In this document: positions 48,584-56,664 of the stretch, piece after piece
Numbering within the stretch: position 1 is the stretch's first letter
Layout: each line of letters opens with the position of its first letter
Assembly (NCBI RefSeq): GCF_900110835.1
Contig: NZ_FOJG01000001.1
Coordinates: forward strand, 2,449,499 to 2,513,498
Direction of reading: 5' to 3'
Origin: Chitinophaga arvensicola
GTDB lineage: Bacteria; Bacteroidota; Bacteroidia; Chitinophagales; Chitinophagaceae
DNA: 64,000 nucleotides
The notes under the pieces: model-generated
The model's database searches: none
What the model saw: only the letters and a program-made list of their open reading frames with translations
Told to the model about the DNA's origin: nothing
Made by a program: the position numbers and the translations under genes

Positions 48584-49831
48584 AAAACGGTCATCTCAAC
48601 GCTCCTGGGTTGCTTGTTCCTGGTGTCCTTTGCCAGTGCACAGCAACTAACCAACGCACAAAAATTAGTACTAACCACCAATGAAGATTCACTCAATGCA
48701 GGAGTCGCCAAAAACAAAACTGTCATTTCGGGCTACGGGTCTGCCTACTACCAGCGAAACTTTAATGAACAGATGTCTTTCGCCACGCTGGAACGCGCGG
48801 TATTATTTGTAGGGCACCAGTTTAATTCGAAGATTGCTTTTTTTAGTGAACTGGAGCTGGAGAATGCCAAAGCGGGTATTGGCCAGGAAAATAATGGATT
48901 TACCGGGGAGATAGCCTTTGAACAGGCTTACCTGCGCTTCAACCTGAATCCCCGTCAGTACCTGGTAGCTGGGTTGTTTACACCGCGTATCGGGCTGCTG
49001 AATGAAAACCATCTGCCCGTAAACTTCAACGGGGTAGAACGCCCGCTGGTAGAGCAGGTAGTGATTCCAGCCACCTGGCGGGAACTGGGCGTAGGCTTTT
49101 ATGGCCGTTTACGCCGGTTACCACTTAATTATAGTATTGCCATCGTCAATGGATTGGATGCCTCCAAATTTCAACATGGCACCGGTTTAAAAGATGGCCG
49201 CGCAGAAGGACAGGGGGCGTTTGCCAACAACCTGGCCATTACAGCGGCGATCCAGTATTTCTGGAAAGACTTTAAATTCCAGGTATCCGGTTATGCCGGT
49301 GGTACCAACGGATTGAATAAACGGAAGTCCGACAGTCTTTCGCTTAGCTACGGTATGGCGGCATTGCCGGTGTACATGGGGGAAGCGGATATCCAATATG
49401 CACACAATGGTTTCGCCTTTAAGCTGCTGGGTACTTCCATTTCTTTCCCGGATGCAGCGGATGTGAATAAAGCCTATGGCAATAATACCAGCAAGGGAAT
49501 GTACGGTGCTTACCTGGAAGGAGGCTACAACCTGCTGGAGAAAAGCCGCAAAATGGCCGATCAGCAACTGATCCTGTTTGCCCGGTACGAAATGTTCGAC
49601 CTCAATAGCGCCACCCCTCTTAACGCCATTTATGATGGCACCGAAAAACAGCAACACCTGATTGCCGGCTTCAGCTATCTGCCTATTCCCAATGTGGTGA
49701 TCAAGGCGGATGTAAGATTAATGCACACGGGAGATGAGAACCCGGAACTGGTCATTAATCCAAGCCCGTCGCGCGTGCCTTATAAAACCAATAATTCTTT
49801 TCTCAATTTAGGTATCGGCTATTCATTTTAA
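48581..49831 (+). CDS. Outer-membrane porin-like protein
   Basis: This 416-residue protein (ATG at 48581) has a signal peptide ending at SFASAQ. Its barrel is long: VISGYGSAYYQRNF, KIAFFSELELENAK, FEQAYLRFNLNPRQYLVAGLFTPRIGLLNE, and RELGVGFYGRLRR. The last strand ends in Phe (LNLGIGYSF). The segment NENHLPVNFNGVERPLVEQVVIPATWRELGVG resembles phosphate-selective and other large porins. It starts a four-gene block with a Rieske protein, an imelysin and a di-haem oxidoreductase, all spaced by 8-18 bases. It may supply the transport route for the block's substrate, which is not known. Confidence 0.82.
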   Translation: MKTVISTLLGCLFLVSFASAQQLTNAQKLVLTTNEDSLNAGVAKNKTVISGYGSAYYQRNFNEQMSFATLERAVLFVGHQFNSKIAFFSELELENAKAGIGQENNGFTGEIAFEQAYLRFNLNPRQYLVAGLFTPRIGLLNENHLPVNFNGVERPLVEQVVIPATWRELGVGFYGRLRRLPLNYSIAIVNGLDASKFQHGTGLKDGRAEGQGAFANNLAITAAIQYFWKDFKFQVSGYAGGTNGLNKRKSDSLSLSYGMAALPVYMGEADIQYAHNGFAFKLLGTSISFPDAADVNKAYGNNTSKGMYGAYLEGGYNLLEKSRKMADQQLILFARYEMFDLNSATPLNAIYDGTEKQQHLIAGFSYLPIPNVVIKADVRLMHTGDENPELVINPSPSRVPYKTNNSFLNLGIGYSF

Positions 49832-49849
49832 TGTTCAAATCATCTACTC

Positions 49850-50281
49850 ATGAATCCACTGAACAGAAGAAATTTTTTGAAGGATACCTGTAAAGCCTGC
49901 CTGGTGGGCGCCGTGAGCATTTCCATGATAGATTTCCTGGAATCATGCAGCACCGTAAAAACCTACAAGGCAGCTATGAATGGCAACCAGGTGGAAGTAC
50001 CACTCAATTTATTTGATACCGCGCCGCTGCAGGTGGTAAGCCCGAAGAACTATGCGTACGAAATAGCAGTACGTAAGTTACCGGACAACACCTACGACGC
50101 GCTGTTGCTGCGCTGTACGCATCAGCACAACCCACTTACGCCTACCGGAAATGGCTATCTGTGTTCCGTACACGGCAGCCAGTTTGACAAAGACGGGAAT
50201 GTAAAGAAAGGGCCGGCATCGACACACCTGTTGCAACTGAAAACCGAAGTAAACCAAAGTAATCTCATCATTCACGTATAA
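49850..50281 (+). CDS. Exported Rieske [2Fe-2S] protein
   Basis: This 143-residue protein has the Rieske cluster site with Cys89 and His91 (CTHQH) and Cys105 and His108 (CSVHG), which bind a [2Fe-2S] cluster. The N terminus NRRNFLK (5-11) followed by a hydrophobic stretch resembles a Tat signal, suited to a cofactor-carrying protein folded in the cytoplasm. Cys33 in LESCST could be a lipid attachment site. The gene lies 18 bases after the porin and 9 before the imelysin gene. Probably a periplasmic electron carrier linked to the di-haem enzyme of the same block (inference). Confidence 0.88.
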   Translation: MNPLNRRNFLKDTCKACLVGAVSISMIDFLESCSTVKTYKAAMNGNQVEVPLNLFDTAPLQVVSPKNYAYEIAVRKLPDNTYDALLLRCTHQHNPLTPTGNGYLCSVHGSQFDKDGNVKKGPASTHLLQLKTEVNQSNLIIHV

Positions 50282-50290
50282 ACTGCACAC

Positions 50291-51376
50291 ATGAAATATA
50301 TTAAGTCAGCCCTCCTGGGAATAGTTGTCATCGGCGCTGTTTCCTGTTCAAAAAGCGATAAGCCGGATACCAATCCCACTACAGATTTTAACACCCTGAA
50401 AACGTCGTTTATTACCGATTTTGTAAGCAAAACGGCTATCCCGGGTTACAACGACCTGCAAACAAAAGCAGGTACTTTCGCCGATAAGGTGACCATCTTA
50501 AAGGCTACCCCCAACGAAACCAACCTCGCAGCCGCAAAGCTGGCCTGGCAAAATATGCGCAGTACCTGGGAACAGTGCGAAGGCTTCCTGTTCGGACCTG
50601 TAGAAGATGACGACCTGGATCCTACTATGGACACCTGGCCGGTGGATCAGAATGAACTGGATTCCGTACTCACCGGAACCGGTAAGTTGGGCGTTGAGGA
50701 AATCCAGCAACTGACTTTTTCCCTGAGAGGCTATCACCCGATTGAATATATTCTGTGGGGAGCAGATGGCAAGCGTAAAGCAGCCGACCTTACCGCCCGT
50801 GAAATAGATTACATCGTAGCGCTTACCACTGATCTGAAAAATATCTGTGATAAACTGGCTACCAGCTGGATTCCTTCTGGTGGCAATTATGCTAATAAAT
50901 TACTGACACCCGGCGCCGCTGGTAATGTGTATAAGAAAAAACAGGACGTATTTATAGCAGTGGTAGATGGTATGTCCGACATCTGTGATGAAGTTGGTGG
51001 AGGAAAAATGAAAGAACCATTTGATCTGAAAGACGGTACCAAAGTAGAATCTCCCTTCAGCGGAAATTCTATCACCGATTTCAAAAATAACCTGATCGGC
51101 GCTTATAATGTATACACCGGCAATTTCCTGGGTAACAAAGGTGTGGGGCTGGATCAGCTGGTATCAGCAAAGAATGCCGCACTTAATAAAACCATTACGG
51201 AGAAATTCCAGGCGGCTATTGCATCCTTTGATGCCATTACCCTCCCTTATGAAAAGGCGATCCTGGATAACGGACAACGGGTACAGGCACAGAATACCAT
51301 GAATGCTATCAATGCTTTACAGGTAGTATTGTCCGGTGATCTGAAAGATTTTGTAGTTAAGAATATTACTGATTAA
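50291..51376 (+). CDS. Imelysin-family lipoprotein (peptidase M75-like)
   Basis: This 361-residue protein has a lipoprotein signal with Cys19 (IGAVSC) and the imelysin core: SFITDFVSKTAIPGYNDLQ, LAAAKLAWQNMRSTWEQCEGFLFGP, and the GxHxxE motif Gly147-Tyr-His149-Pro-Ile-Glu152 (RGYHPIEYILWG). Imelysins include iron-regulated proteins such as IrpA and EfeO-related proteins. Peptidase activity is doubtful for many members, and a metal-binding role is favoured. Gene spacing of 8 bases to the di-haem oxidoreductase points to a joint function. Confidence 0.9.
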   Translation: MKYIKSALLGIVVIGAVSCSKSDKPDTNPTTDFNTLKTSFITDFVSKTAIPGYNDLQTKAGTFADKVTILKATPNETNLAAAKLAWQNMRSTWEQCEGFLFGPVEDDDLDPTMDTWPVDQNELDSVLTGTGKLGVEEIQQLTFSLRGYHPIEYILWGADGKRKAADLTAREIDYIVALTTDLKNICDKLATSWIPSGGNYANKLLTPGAAGNVYKKKQDVFIAVVDGMSDICDEVGGGKMKEPFDLKDGTKVESPFSGNSITDFKNNLIGAYNVYTGNFLGNKGVGLDQLVSAKNAALNKTITEKFQAAIASFDAITLPYEKAILDNGQRVQAQNTMNAINALQVVLSGDLKDFVVKNITD

Positions 51377-51384
51377 GCGCTTCC

Positions 51385-52764
51385 ATGCAACTTAGAAAGA
51401 TATACGCGGTGGCTTTGATACTGGCATCTCCGGTGTTCCTGATGATGTGCAAAAAACCGGGAACATTTGATGAAAGTGAGTATGATCCGAGACTGAGCGG
51501 GGGAGAAGCCACTTTTTTTGATGCTACCAGTAAGGCTTTCAGTCATTCTATTCCCGGCCTGAATGAGCATGATCAGCATGTACATGATGTAGGGGATGAC
51601 CAGTCGGACCAGACTTTTGTAACGGCGCCGGCTCCTGTAAACAGTGGGCTGGGGCCGATTTATAATAATGTAAGTTGTAAGAGTTGTCACCACAACGATG
51701 GAAAGGGGAATCCCACTACCGGTTTGAATACTTCTTCCATGCTGGTGCGTCTTAGCATACCGGGCGCCGATGCTAACGGTGGTCCTGTAGCGGTACCGGG
51801 TTTCGGTCTGCAGCTGCAGGATCTGGCGATCTTTGGCCGTCAGCCGGAAGCAAAGGTGAACATCAGCTATACCGACCAGGCGTTTATCTATCCTGATGGT
51901 AATACCACGATGATGCATAAACCGGTGTACCAGCTGACCAATCCTTACCTGCCGTTGCCAGGCAACGTGATGATCAGTGCGCGTATGGCGCCGCCGTTTT
52001 TCGGGTTGGGTTTACTGGACATGATTCCTGAAAGTACCATTACCGGTTTTGCCGCACAGCAGGCCAGTGATAACCGGGGCATCAGCGGCCGCCCGAACTA
52101 TGTATATGATGTGGCTTCCGGCAAAAAGATGCTGGGCCGTTATGGTATGAAAGCCAATACGGCTACGTTGCTCACCCAGGTGGCAGCAGCCTATCAGCAG
52201 GATATGGGCGTGACCAGCAGGATATTTCCACAGGAAAGTGCTTTTGGCCAGTCGCAGAATGAAGGTCGTGCAGCAGATCCGCAGCTGGAAGATACCATCC
52301 TGGATGCCACGGTATTCTATATCAAAACGTTATCAGTGCCTGCGCGCAGGAATACCACAGATCCCCAGGTAAAACAAGGAGAGGTGCTGTTTACGCAGAC
52401 GGGATGTGCCAGTTGCCATATTCCTACCGTGCAAACGGGAACGGATGTACGCTTTAAAGCATTGAGCAATCAGCGTATTCATCCCTATACCGACTTACTG
52501 CTGCATGATATGGGAGATGCGCTGGCAGATGGCCGGCCCGACTTCCTGGCCAGCGGCAGCGAGTGGAAAACGCCAGCGCTGTGGGGGATCGGTTTGTTTG
52601 AGAAAACGAATGGGATTCCTTACTATCTGCATGATGGACGAGCCCGGAGCCTTCCGGAGGCCATTTTGTGGCACGGAGGCGAAGCGGCAGAAAGTAAGGC
52701 CGCTTTTGTGAAGCTGAGTGCTTCCGAACGGGATAACCTGGTACTGTTTCTGAAATCGCTGTAA
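51385..52764 (+). CDS. Di-haem oxidoreductase (DUF1111, putative peroxidase)
   Basis: The 459-residue protein begins with a lipoprotein-type signal (Cys22 in FLMMCKK). It has two c-type haem sites, CKSCH (98-102) and CASCH (341-345), separated as in the DHOR family. The first stretch, GLGPIYNNVSCKSCHHNDGKG, and the PPFFGLGLLDMIPE and TPALWGIGLF segments are typical of DUF1111 proteins. These are exported and related to MauG/cytochrome c peroxidases by layout; substrates are mostly unknown. The gene ends the porin-Rieske-imelysin block and is followed by a 20-bp terminator stem. Confidence 0.92.
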   Translation: MQLRKIYAVALILASPVFLMMCKKPGTFDESEYDPRLSGGEATFFDATSKAFSHSIPGLNEHDQHVHDVGDDQSDQTFVTAPAPVNSGLGPIYNNVSCKSCHHNDGKGNPTTGLNTSSMLVRLSIPGADANGGPVAVPGFGLQLQDLAIFGRQPEAKVNISYTDQAFIYPDGNTTMMHKPVYQLTNPYLPLPGNVMISARMAPPFFGLGLLDMIPESTITGFAAQQASDNRGISGRPNYVYDVASGKKMLGRYGMKANTATLLTQVAAAYQQDMGVTSRIFPQESAFGQSQNEGRAADPQLEDTILDATVFYIKTLSVPARRNTTDPQVKQGEVLFTQTGCASCHIPTVQTGTDVRFKALSNQRIHPYTDLLLHDMGDALADGRPDFLASGSEWKTPALWGIGLFEKTNGIPYYLHDGRARSLPEAILWHGGEAAESKAAFVKLSASERDNLVLFLKSL

Positions 52765-52778
52765 AGATTAATAAACTT

Positions 52779-52824
52779 AAAAGCAGCATCTTTTATATTA
52801 TGATATAAAAGATGCTGCTTTTTT
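52779..52824 (+). terminator. Strong terminator of the imelysin/DHOR block
   Basis: Perfect 20-bp stem AAAAGCAGCATCTTTTATAT / ATATAAAAGATGCTGCTTTT with a 4-base loop and continuing Ts. Confidence 0.93.
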
Positions 52825-52923
52825 ATGTTTGCTAAAATCCGCGTGCTAAGCATTATCGTACATAAGGGTATAACATTTAAATTTTAAAAAAGAGTTGTGT
52901 CTTTTAATGGTTAACTTGGGAAC

Positions 52924-52955
52924 AGCCTGGTATCTCCTTACCGGGCTTTTTTTTT
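52924..52955 (+). terminator. Second plus-strand terminator-like hairpin
   Basis: AGCCTGGTA (52924-52932) pairs with TACCGGGCT (52939-52947) with one G-T pair and a 6-base loop, then nine Ts. It overlaps the 3' end of the convergent GNAT gene. The transcript it would end is unclear, since another terminator lies 100 bases upstream. Confidence 0.6.
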
Positions 52956-53451
52956 ATAATGGTTTACGCATCACATAGTCGTCCATAATGTAACCCTGTC
53001 CAATATCCGTCTGCTTTTCTTTATACACACTGAATCCCTGTTTTTCGTAAAACTGCTTTGCCTTATTAAAGCGGTTCACGTCCAGTTCCAGGATGTTGGC
53101 GCCACGTTCTTTCACCTGTTCCGCCACCTGCAGCAGGAGGAATTTGCCTACGCCTTTTCCCTGGTAGCTGCCATCCAGGTAGATCTTATGTAATTTAAAG
53201 ATGCCGCCGGTATCAGTAGCACTGTAGGCGGCAAACCCGATGGGTTTATCGTCATCCTGCAGAATGATAAACTGGTGTTGCAGTTCCGTGATTTGCTTTT
53301 CCAGCGAAGCGGTGCTGTACATCATATCCAGCATGTAAACTATCTGATCGGGTGTCAGAATAGACTGGTAAGTGGGTCTCCATATTCTGTCCGTCAGTTC
53401 CTGTATAACAGGGATATCCTTTACTGTTGCGGCTTTGATCTGATAGTTCAT
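52954..53451 (-). CDS. GNAT-family N-acetyltransferase
   Basis: This 165-residue protein (ATG at 53451, MNYQIKAATVKDIPVIQEL) shows the acetyl-CoA-binding motif A, KIYLDGSYQGKGVGKFLLLQV (about 95-115, Q-x-x-G-x-G), and the later NILELDVNRFNKAKQFYEKQGF. The acceptor cannot be predicted; relatives acetylate proteins, amines or antibiotics. It begins one base after the DsbA-like stop, so the two are translated from the same message. A long in-frame extension upstream of this ATG runs antiparallel through low-quality sequence inside the DsbA gene and is not real. Confidence 0.88.
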   Translation of the reverse strand: MNYQIKAATVKDIPVIQELTDRIWRPTYQSILTPDQIVYMLDMMYSTASLEKQITELQHQFIILQDDDKPIGFAAYSATDTGGIFKLHKIYLDGSYQGKGVGKFLLLQVAEQVKERGANILELDVNRFNKAKQFYEKQGFSVYKEKQTDIGQGYIMDDYVMRKPL

Positions 53452-53452
53452 A

Positions 53453-54088
53453 TTATAAGCTGTTATTTTCCCGTAGTATATTTTCGATGGTTTCTTCCAG
53501 TCTGTCGAGGGTGGTAAATCCCCTGGCGCAGAGATAGAGTTGTTTGCCGGTATCCAGTATCGCGGCCGGAAACCCGGTGATGCCCCAGTTTTGCACCAGC
53601 TGGAATTCCTGCTGGGTTTCGTAGCGGTAATGTTCATCGTGCAGGCGGCTGATGAATTCATCTTCCGGCAAACTGAATTTTTTGATGAGCGCGCGATAAG
53701 TACTGTCGTGGTTGAGGCTCTGGCCATGATAATTGAGCGCCACCTGCATATCATGTGCAAAGGTGATGGCGTTTTCCGGCTGGTATTCCTTGAATACAGT
53801 GAGGGCCACGCTGGGCTTTTCAGAGTCCATGATGTCTGCGGAGGGGAGTAGTTTCTCCAGGAAAGCTTCGCCGAATTTTACGCCGGTCATGTTTTCCACA
53901 TTGGTATGTTCCCGCTGGATATAGGCAGCCATGGTGGAAAAGGGATGACGGTTATCGCCGGTGATCATGCCACCGGAGAGGACGCTGAATTCCATGTTCC
54001 CGTTGCTCCGTTGCTGCAGTTGCTGAATAACGGGTGTAAAGCCGTAGCACCAGCCGCAGAGCGGATCGTAAATATAGATGAATCTCAT
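53453..54088 (-). CDS. DsbA-family (FrnE-like) thioredoxin-fold oxidoreductase
   Basis: This 211-residue protein carries the redox motif CGWC at 11-14 (YIYDPLCGWCYGF) right at the first strand, a helical insertion typical of DsbA, and the cis-proline segment ITGFPAAI near 170. It lacks a signal peptide, so it belongs with the cytoplasmic FrnE/2-hydroxychromene-isomerase-like group rather than periplasmic DsbA. Likely a disulfide oxidoreductase or isomerase of unknown target. Cotranscribed with the GNAT gene downstream. Confidence 0.88.
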   Translation of the reverse strand: MRFIYIYDPLCGWCYGFTPVIQQLQQRSNGNMEFSVLSGGMITGDNRHPFSTMAAYIQREHTNVENMTGVKFGEAFLEKLLPSADIMDSEKPSVALTVFKEYQPENAITFAHDMQVALNYHGQSLNHDSTYRALIKKFSLPEDEFISRLHDEHYRYETQQEFQLVQNWGITGFPAAILDTGKQLYLCARGFTTLDRLEETIENILRENNSL

Positions 54089-54089
54089 A

Positions 54090-54139
54090 GCAGTCAGCTT
54101 TTAGGTGTTGTTACCCAAAGGTAATTAAAAGCTGACTGC
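54090..54139. repeat. 50-base palindrome (TCAGCTTTTA type)
   Basis: GCAGTCAGCTTTTA (54090-54103) faces TAAAAGCTGACTGC (54126-54139) exactly, 14 of 14 bases. The 22-base middle contains a further TTACC/GGTAA stem. It lies between prsW and the DsbA-like gene on the minus strand and may end prsW transcription. The arm resembles the elements at 16852 and 19374. Confidence 0.55.
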
Positions 54140-54155
54140 CGGAAATATAGAAAGG

Positions 54156-54860
54156 TTACTGGTTTTCCTGTTCAAAAAAATGCTGTTCATACAGTTTTTT
54201 GGAGAGGGCGCTGTCTTTACGTATAGCCCTGATGGATAGTCTCACTGCAAAGAACAGGGTAATCACAGAGGCTCCCATGAGGAAGATGTTATTACCGAGG
54301 AACAGGAAGAAATCGAAGGTACCGTGGAAGAAAACAGCGATCAGCAGGCCTCTGAACAGGAGGTTGTTGCTTTTATGGGGAACAAATTTAGCCAGGCCGG
54401 CATAGTAGCCCATCAGTACTGCAAAGGCGCCATGGGCGGGTACAGACAGGAACATGCGGGCAATGCCGGTACCCACGCCGTATTTGGCAACGTAGGCAAT
54501 ATTTTCAAGGGTAGCGAATCCCATCCCGATCATGACAGCATATACGATCCCGTCGAGCGGTTCGTTGAATGCTTTTTTGGGATAGGCAAACAGCAGGAGG
54601 ACCAGGAATTTGGCAGTTTCTTCCGAGATACCAACCACGCCATAGGCAAAAGCGGCGGTACCAAGCAGGGTGCCATTATTTTCCCGGAGTCCCAATGTTA
54701 CGGCGAGGCCTTGCACCACGAGAGGGAGGGCCACGCAGACCATGCCCAGCAGGAAACTTTTTATCAACAGGCTGGTGGGTTCACGGTCGTATTTGTCGAT
54801 CAGGTAAATGAAGAGACAAATAGCGAAACCGGGGGCCACGGCCAGTGCCAGTAGCATCAT
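54156..54860 (-). CDS. PrsW-family intramembrane metalloprotease
   Basis: This 234-residue multi-pass membrane protein has the family's conserved motifs: Glu80-Glu81 in VGISEETAKF, His143 in PAHGAFAVLMGYY, and His179 and Asp183 in FHGTFDFFL. PrsW of Bacillus subtilis cleaves an anti-sigma factor at site 1; related proteases act on membrane substrates. About seven hydrophobic segments are visible. The start codon overlaps the polX-like stop in ATGA (54857-54860), so translation is coupled. No anti-sigma target is encoded next to it. Confidence 0.9.
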   Translation of the reverse strand: MMLLALAVAPGFAICLFIYLIDKYDREPTSLLIKSFLLGMVCVALPLVVQGLAVTLGLRENNGTLLGTAAFAYGVVGISEETAKFLVLLLFAYPKKAFNEPLDGIVYAVMIGMGFATLENIAYVAKYGVGTGIARMFLSVPAHGAFAVLMGYYAGLAKFVPHKSNNLLFRGLLIAVFFHGTFDFFLFLGNNIFLMGASVITLFFAVRLSIRAIRKDSALSKKLYEQHFFEQENQ

Positions 54861-56545
54861 GAAGGGATATTTTTTTGTTGTTTACGCTGTAGCAGATAAT
54901 TATTCAGCATGTCAACAGTGTAACTGCTAAGATTGTTTGCTTTCGTGATGCCACCTTTCTGTGCGGCGAGGGTGCCGTATTGAATATCCTGGAATCCGTG
55001 GATGCTGTGGGCATCCGGGTCGATGGAGATCAGCACGTTTTTCTCCAGCGCGTAGTGCAGCCAGGTCCAGTCGATATCCAGCCGGCGGGGATGGGCATTG
55101 AGTTCTATCACCACATTATTGGCAGCACAGGCATCGATGATAGCTTTATGATCCACGGGATAACCATTGCGGCTAAGGAGCAGGCGGCCGGTCATGTGTC
55201 CGAGGATGGTCGTATATGGATTTTCGATGGCTTTGATTAAGCGGGCCATTGCTTTTTCTTCTGTCATCTTGAGATTCGAATGCACAGAGGCAATTACGAG
55301 GTCAAATTTCGCCAGGATTTCATCCGGATAGTCCAGTGCGCCATCATTGAGGATATCGGATTCTATGCTCTTAAAAATGCGGAATGGCGCCAGTTTTATA
55401 TTGAGTGCATCAATCTCGGCATGTTGTGCCAGTATTCTTTCGATATGAAGGCCATTGGCATAAAATGCGGAGCGGGAGTGATCGCTGATCACGAGATATT
55501 CGAAGCCCTGAGCTTTGGCGGCGGTGGCCATTTCTTCCAGGGAAGATTCGCCATCGCTCCAGTTGCTATGGGAGTGGATAATGCCTTTGATATCGGAAGA
55601 AACGATCACTTCCGGCAGTTGATGCTGGCGGGCGAGTGAAATTTCGTTGGCGCCTTCCCGTAGGAACGGGGGAATAAAGTCCATTCCGGCGGCGGTGAAG
55701 ATGGCCTCTTCAGATGTAGCGCCAGAAATAAACGCAGCGCCTCCGGCGGCATGAAACTGGTCAATGAAAGCCGTCGAGCCGGTGGTATTGAATAAGGTGG
55801 CGTGGAACTGTGCAGGTTCGCAACTGTGTGTAATTATTTTCAGTTTCTCTTCCAGTTGCCATACGAGGTTGGTATCGTTGGTGGTGGTGAGGGAGAATCC
55901 GGGCAGTGTAGCCAGTTGTTGTTGTACGATAGCTACGGGAGCAGCAATGAGGAGTTCAATTTCATCGATGATAATGCTGTGGCGGCGAAACGCTCCGGTG
56001 AGGGAAACGGGTATGGGCGCCAGGAGTTGCTGGAGTTGTTTTTCCAGTTGTTGCCCGGTGGCAGCTACTTCTGCGAAGAGGAAGCGGTGCCTGTTGGAGA
56101 GATAGAATTCGATGTTCTGGCGTACGCTTTCCTGGGTTTTGGCGCCGAAACCTTTGAGGAGCATCAGGCGGTTTTCGTTGCAGGCGTAAAGGAGTTCGCC
56201 CATGGATTCTATTTCCAGTTCTTTCCAGATGGTAGCTATTTTCTTGGGTCCCAGACCTTTGATCTTCATGATCTCAAGGATACCTGCGGGCGTAATTTCC
56301 AGGTAGTGGTTCAGGAGTGGGAATTGTTGGGTATCGAGCATTTCGAGGATACTTTTCCCGGTAGATTCGCCGATCCCTTTGATCCGGAATATTTCTTCGC
56401 GGGGGGTATCTTTTAAGGGAGTGGGCAGCTTTTCGATGGTGAAGGCTGCGGAGGCGAAGGATTTGGCTTTGAAGCTATTTTCTCCGTGGATGTCCATCAG
56501 TTTGGACAGGAGGGAGAAGTTATCTGAGATTGCATAATTATCCAT
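54857..56545 (-). CDS. PolX-like protein: helix-hairpin-helix, degenerate polymerase and PHP phosphoesterase domains
   Basis: The 562-residue protein (ATG at 56545) has the length and order of bacterial PolX. The 8-kDa/HhH region spans 1-145 (IKGIGESTGK, KIKGLGPKKI, KGFGAKTQE), followed by a nucleotidyltransferase-like part at 150-290. The C-terminal PHP domain spans 315-555 with His324 and His326, Asp331, Asp355-His356, SVHS with His422, His450 and Asp511/His513. PHP domains of this class give 3'-5' exonuclease and AP-endonuclease activity in repair. In the polymerase part the GS motif reads GA (184-185), the catalytic D-x-D reads E195-I-E197, and the third Asp region reads EKLKII, so polymerase activity is probably lost. 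The PHP part looks intact. Overlaps prsW by four bases. Confidence 0.88.
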   Translation of the reverse strand: MDNYAISDNFSLLSKLMDIHGENSFKAKSFASAAFTIEKLPTPLKDTPREEIFRIKGIGESTGKSILEMLDTQQFPLLNHYLEITPAGILEIMKIKGLGPKKIATIWKELEIESMGELLYACNENRLMLLKGFGAKTQESVRQNIEFYLSNRHRFLFAEVAATGQQLEKQLQQLLAPIPVSLTGAFRRHSIIIDEIELLIAAPVAIVQQQLATLPGFSLTTTNDTNLVWQLEEKLKIITHSCEPAQFHATLFNTTGSTAFIDQFHAAGGAAFISGATSEEAIFTAAGMDFIPPFLREGANEISLARQHQLPEVIVSSDIKGIIHSHSNWSDGESSLEEMATAAKAQGFEYLVISDHSRSAFYANGLHIERILAQHAEIDALNIKLAPFRIFKSIESDILNDGALDYPDEILAKFDLVIASVHSNLKMTEEKAMARLIKAIENPYTTILGHMTGRLLLSRNGYPVDHKAIIDACAANNVVIELNAHPRRLDIDWTWLHYALEKNVLISIDPDAHSIHGFQDIQYGTLAAQKGGITKANNLSSYTVDMLNNYLLQRKQQKNIPS

Positions 56546-56604
56546 GCCGTAAAAATACGGAGTTAGGGGGAAAATAATGCGGAGGTGATGGGTGAGAGGG
56601 GGTA

Positions 56605-56636
56605 CAAAAAAAGATCCCGGCATAAATGCCGGGATC
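56605..56636 (-). terminator. Terminator of the H1-like gene
   Basis: GATCCCGGCA / TGCCGGGATC stem with a TAAA loop; the upstream A-run gives seven Ts on the minus strand. Confidence 0.9.
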
Positions 56637-56664
56637 CTTATAACTACATTTTGTAATTCCGATC

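Noticed and set aside
53452..53760. N-terminal extension of the GNAT frame by about 103 residues
   Set aside because: It lies in another frame of the DsbA-like gene and reads as low-quality sequence; the GNAT domain begins naturally at the ATG at 53451.
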